Assembly: GCA_964550165.1 (NCBI GenBank)
Contig: CAZJYC010000020.1
Span: 1 to 39,544, forward strand
DNA length: 39,544 nucleotides
Reading direction: 5' to 3'
DNA from: CAZJYC01 sp964550165
GTDB taxonomy: Bacteria; Acidobacteriota; Aminicenantia; Aminicenantales; Aminicenantaceae
In this document: one piece after another, positions 36,750 to 39,544 of the stretch
How positions within the stretch are numbered: position 1 is the stretch's first letter
Layout: the number at the start of each line of letters is the position of its first letter
Notes under the pieces: generated by a model
Told to the model about the DNA's origin: nothing
Seen by the model: only the letters and a program-made list of their open reading frames with translations
Database searches by the model: none
Translations under genes and position numbers: made by a program

Positions 36750-38081
36750 ATGTCAAACCGGGCCCAACTCAGAAAAGATGCTGTGACTATCTTTTTGGCC
36801 GGCTTGAAAGCCGTTGATCCCGTTCATGCCGTCAAACTTCATCTCAGATGTCAGGACGGGAAACTCAAAGTCGGCGACCGAGCATATCCCCTTAAAGATT
36901 TTGAGGCTGTATATGTCGTTGGAACGGGTAAGGCCTCGGCAGTCATGGGGCAAGCCGTCGAGCAAATTTTGGGTGACTTTTTGAAAGCTGGCGTTATCAA
37001 CGTTAAGTACGGACACGCTCTCCCCACGAAAATCATCGGCGTTAACGAAGCAGGTCATCCTGTGCCCGATGAAGCAGCCTTGCGCGGAACGCAGCAGATC
37101 ATCGATCTTCTCCGTCAAACCGGCGAAAGAGATTTGGTGCTCTGCTTGATCTCGGGAGGCGGATCGGCTCTGTTGACCTCTCCGGCCGAAGGCTTGACAT
37201 TAGACGATTTGCAGAAGATGACAAAGAGCCTTCTGGAATGCGGGGCCGCCATCCATGAGATCAATGCCATAAGAAAACACATCTCTCAGGTGAAAGGCGG
37301 ACGACTGGCAAGACTGGCCTACCCTTCAACTCTCGTTTCCTTTATTCTTTCTGACGTCATCGGGGACAGCCTGGACAGCATTGCTTCAGGGCCAACCGTT
37401 CCAGACCCCAGCACATACGGTGATTGTCTGCATATTCTCGAGAAGTATACGATACGGAGCAAAACTCCTCCTGCTGTGCTCAAACTTCTGGAAAATGGAG
37501 CCCAGGGTAAAATTGAAGAGACTCCAAAACCGGGTGAGCCTGTTTTTGAGAGAACACAGGAAATTATTATCGGAAGCAACATTCTTGCCCTCAAGGCAGC
37601 CGAGCGAAAAGCGAAAGAACTGGGTTACCACAGCCTGATTTTATCCTCTTTCATCGAGGGAGAGACCAAGGAAGTAGCCAAGGTGCACGCTGCCCTCGCC
37701 AAGGAAATTCTCAGCTCCGGGCATCCTCTCCCAAAGCCCGCCTGTCTTATTTCCGGAGGCGAAACTACGGTCACCGTCTACGGTCAGGGTTTGGGAGGCC
37801 GCAATCAGGAATTTGCTCTGGCAGCAGCGGTTGGGATCGACGGCTTGAAGGACTTGGTCATCTTGAGTGGGGGAACAGACGGGACAGACGGCCCCACAGA
37901 CGCTGCGGGTGCCATCGCTGACGGCACCACGCTCCAGAGAGCCCGCTCGAAGGGATTGGATGCCGAATGGCATCTTCGAGACAATAATTCCTACAATTTC
38001 TTTAAGCCGCTTGGAGACTTGCTCATCACCGGCCCCACCTACACCAACGTCATGGATTTGCATTTGGTGATGGTGGGCTGA
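36750..38081 (+). CDS. gckA: glycerate 2-kinase (MOFRL family)
   Basis: This enzyme phosphorylates D-glycerate to 2-phosphoglycerate. The 443-residue protein matches the GckA/TtuD family: VYVVGTGKASAVMGQAVE, YGHALP, EAGHPVPDEAA, LCLISGGGSALL, INAIRKHISQVKGGRLA, LSDVIGDSLDSIASGP and, in the C-terminal MOFRL part, ISGGETTVTVYGQGLGGRNQE and SGGTDGTDGPTDAAGA. The start is uncertain: ATG at 36750 fits the family N-terminus, and a GTG at 36711 is also open; neither has a good Shine-Dalgarno. A TATAAT at 36684-36689 may be its own -10. Next to glucosylglycerate and glycogen genes, it could recycle glycerate released from glucosylglycerate into glycolysis. Confidence 0.93.
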   Translation: MSNRAQLRKDAVTIFLAGLKAVDPVHAVKLHLRCQDGKLKVGDRAYPLKDFEAVYVVGTGKASAVMGQAVEQILGDFLKAGVINVKYGHALPTKIIGVNEAGHPVPDEAALRGTQQIIDLLRQTGERDLVLCLISGGGSALLTSPAEGLTLDDLQKMTKSLLECGAAIHEINAIRKHISQVKGGRLARLAYPSTLVSFILSDVIGDSLDSIASGPTVPDPSTYGDCLHILEKYTIRSKTPPAVLKLLENGAQGKIEETPKPGEPVFERTQEIIIGSNILALKAAERKAKELGYHSLILSSFIEGETKEVAKVHAALAKEILSSGHPLPKPACLISGGETTVTVYGQGLGGRNQEFALAAAVGIDGLKDLVILSGGTDGTDGPTDAAGAIADGTTLQRARSKGLDAEWHLRDNNSYNFFKPLGDLLITGPTYTNVMDLHLVMVG

Positions 38082-38105
38082 AAGGATAATTTTGTCTCGA
38101 CAGAA

Positions 38106-39544
38106 TCAAATTTTCTTTAATGCGCGCTTGTAGAGCTCCCCGTATTTGAGCGCCGACTTTTCCCAGGAAAAATCCTCTTTCATGGCTTTCTTCACCAATC
38201 TTGCCCAGAGCTTTTTATTCTTGTAAACAGATAGGGCTTTCTTGACTTCTTCGATCAGAGCTTCTGACGAATATTCGGCGAATTTGAATCCATTGCCTTT
38301 TTCGGTCTTGGGATCAAACTCCTCTATGGTGTCATCCAATCCCCCGGTGGCCCTCACGATCGGGACAGTCCCATACTTGAGGCTGTACATCTGATTCAGA
38401 CCGCAGGGTTCATAACGCGAAGGCATGAGGAACATATCAGATCCAGCTTCAATCTTATGAGCAAGCACATTATCGAAGCCGATTTTAACGCCAAAGCGGC
38501 CTTTATATTTTTTCCCCAATTCAGCAATGATCTTTTCATATCTTTCATCTCCTTGACCTAACAAGACCAAAAAAAGATCCAGCTTCATCAGCTCATCCGC
38601 AGCTTCAGCCAGGATGTCACACCCTTTTTGCTGGGCAAGGCGTGTGGTCATTCCTATGAGGGGAGTATCAATTCGTCCTTTTAATTTCACGACGTCCATC
38701 AAATCTTCCTTGCAGGCCTTCTTTCCCGATAAGCTCTTGGCACTGTAATTGGCGGCAATATGGGGATCGTTTTCCGGGCTCCACTCCGTGTAATCGACGC
38801 CGTTGAGCACTCCGTAAAGGTCATCGCTCTTATCCCGTAAGACGCCGTCCAAGCCGTAGCCATATTCAGGAGTTTTGATTTCTTCAGCGTATTTCGCGCT
38901 GACAGTCGTCACGATATCGGAAAATAAAATTCCGCCTTTCATGAAATTCATCTGTCCGTAATATTCAAGGCCCTTCAAGGAAAAAAGCTCTGGAGTCAAC
39001 CCGCTGACAGTCATATATTCCCTGGGAAAAATACCCTGGTAGGCTAAATTATGGATGGTGAAGACTGTGCGTGTCGAGCGGAAAAAAGGGTCGTCTTTGT
39101 ATGAGCTCTTAAGGTAAACTGGAACCAAGGCTGTCTGCCACTCGTTGCAATGGATGATGTCCGGTTGAAACTCAATCAATTTGCCGAGATTAAGGACTGC
39201 CCTGCTGAAGAAAATAAACCGGTCAGCATTATCGAAATAGTCTCCCTCCGCAGTCCCGTAAAGCATGCTCCGGTCATAAAATTCGTCCTTCTTTATAAAA
39301 TAGATCAAAAGATTGGATTCTATTTCTGAATGGAATATCTTCGTTTTTAGCAATCTTCCCCTAAAGGGAATTTCCAAAACTTTTTCCACCTGTTTCAATT
39401 TGAAGGCTCTTTCCATCACCGAGCGATACATCGGCATAACAACGATCACTTCGTAACCCTGCGAGACAAAAGCGGCAGGCAAAGATGAGGAAACATCAGC
39501 CAATCCGCCAGTCTTGGCAAAAGGATTGACTTCTGAAGAAGCGA
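38106..39544 (-). CDS. glgA: glycogen (starch) synthase, GlgA (5' end beyond window)
   Basis: GlgA adds glucose from ADP-glucose to the non-reducing ends of alpha-1,4-glucan. The visible 478 or so residues begin at the window edge with ASSEVNPFAKTGGLADV, which includes the ADP-glucose-binding K-T-G-G-L motif, so only the first few codons are missing. Later GT5 motifs are DIIHCNEWQTALVPVYL, TIHNLAYQG, VTTVSAKYAEEI, VLNGVDYTEWSPEND, MTTRLAQQKGCDIL, LLGQGDERYEK and the C-terminal catalytic block MPSRYEPCGLNQMYSLKYGTVPIVRATGGL. It is convergent with the glycerate kinase, with only 24 bp between stops. It is transcribed separately from glgC, so regulation of the two may differ. The gene is intact as far as seen. 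Confidence 0.97.
   Translation of the reverse strand, partial: ASSEVNPFAKTGGLADVSSSLPAAFVSQGYEVIVVMPMYRSVMERAFKLKQVEKVLEIPFRGRLLKTKIFHSEIESNLLIYFIKKDEFYDRSMLYGTAEGDYFDNADRFIFFSRAVLNLGKLIEFQPDIIHCNEWQTALVPVYLKSSYKDDPFFRSTRTVFTIHNLAYQGIFPREYMTVSGLTPELFSLKGLEYYGQMNFMKGGILFSDIVTTVSAKYAEEIKTPEYGYGLDGVLRDKSDDLYGVLNGVDYTEWSPENDPHIAANYSAKSLSGKKACKEDLMDVVKLKGRIDTPLIGMTTRLAQQKGCDILAEAADELMKLDLFLVLLGQGDERYEKIIAELGKKYKGRFGVKIGFDNVLAHKIEAGSDMFLMPSRYEPCGLNQMYSLKYGTVPIVRATGGLDDTIEEFDPKTEKGNGFKFAEYSSEALIEEVKKALSVYKNKKLWARLVKKAMKEDFSWEKSALKYGELYKRALKKI

Noticed and set aside
38082..38105. Terminator between the convergent glycerate kinase and glgA genes
   Set aside because: A short imperfect TTTTGTC/GACAGAA pairing exists but the stem is weak and no T run follows cleanly.

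Overview
The window looks like a chromosomal contig of a Gram-negative, probably anaerobic heterotroph related to Acidobacteriota / candidate phylum Aminicenantes. This is an inference from the gene families: two GWxTD-domain proteins, an Oar-like TonB-dependent receptor with an N-terminal carboxypeptidase-regulatory domain, sulfatase-fold proteins fused to TPRs, many GH57 enzymes, and a TreT-type trehalose synthase. No ribosomal RNA or marker phylogeny is available to prove it. Many genes have strong purine-rich Shine-Dalgarno sites. I see no prophage, insertion sequence with a transposase, or CRISPR array.

Layout. (1) 0.2-3.7 kb: a lower-glycolysis operon gapA-pgk-tpiA-secG followed by tRNA-Leu(GAG). 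(2) 3.9-16.5 kb: an envelope and secreted-protein region. It holds an O-methyltransferase-fold protein with a signal peptide, a TPR lipoprotein, a three-gene operon of GWxTD and TPR proteins, a TonB-dependent receptor with a textbook terminator, and a membrane-anchored sulfatase-fold/TPR protein. (3) 16.7-20.4 kb: a small conserved lipoprotein, asparagine synthetase AsnA, a glutamine-amidotransferase-like protein and a MscS channel. (4) 20.8-27.3 kb: compatible-solute genes. These are a fused trehalose-6-phosphate synthase/phosphatase, TreT, a LapA-like membrane peptide, and a GpgP-GpgS pair for glucosylglycerate. (5) 27.4-39.5 kb: an orphan ATP-grasp ligase and a glycogen cluster: glgC, three different GH57 enzymes (amylase-like, 4-alpha-glucanotransferase, branching enzyme), a GalT-family nucleotidylyltransferase, glycerate 2-kinase, and a glgA that runs off the window.

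How the genes fit together. GlgC makes ADP-glucose, GlgA polymerises it, and the GH57 proteins branch, transfer and trim the glucan. The same sugar nucleotides feed trehalose (OtsAB, TreT) and glucosylglycerate (GpgS/GpgP), while MscS releases osmolytes on down-shock. Glycerate 2-kinase could return glycerate from glucosylglycerate to glycolysis. The co-location suggests one carbon-storage and osmoadaptation locus.

The most unusual non-coding signal is a dispersed MITE-like palindromic element of about 180 bp, present three times (window start, about 4.9 kb, about 10.6 kb). It has imperfect terminal inverted repeats and a 72-bp hairpin core. Relative to the flanking arms, the core lies in opposite orientations in different copies. 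One copy is bounded by a 9-bp direct repeat. A 42-codon basic ORF with a good Shine-Dalgarno site just upstream of treT is the best candidate for an overlooked small gene.
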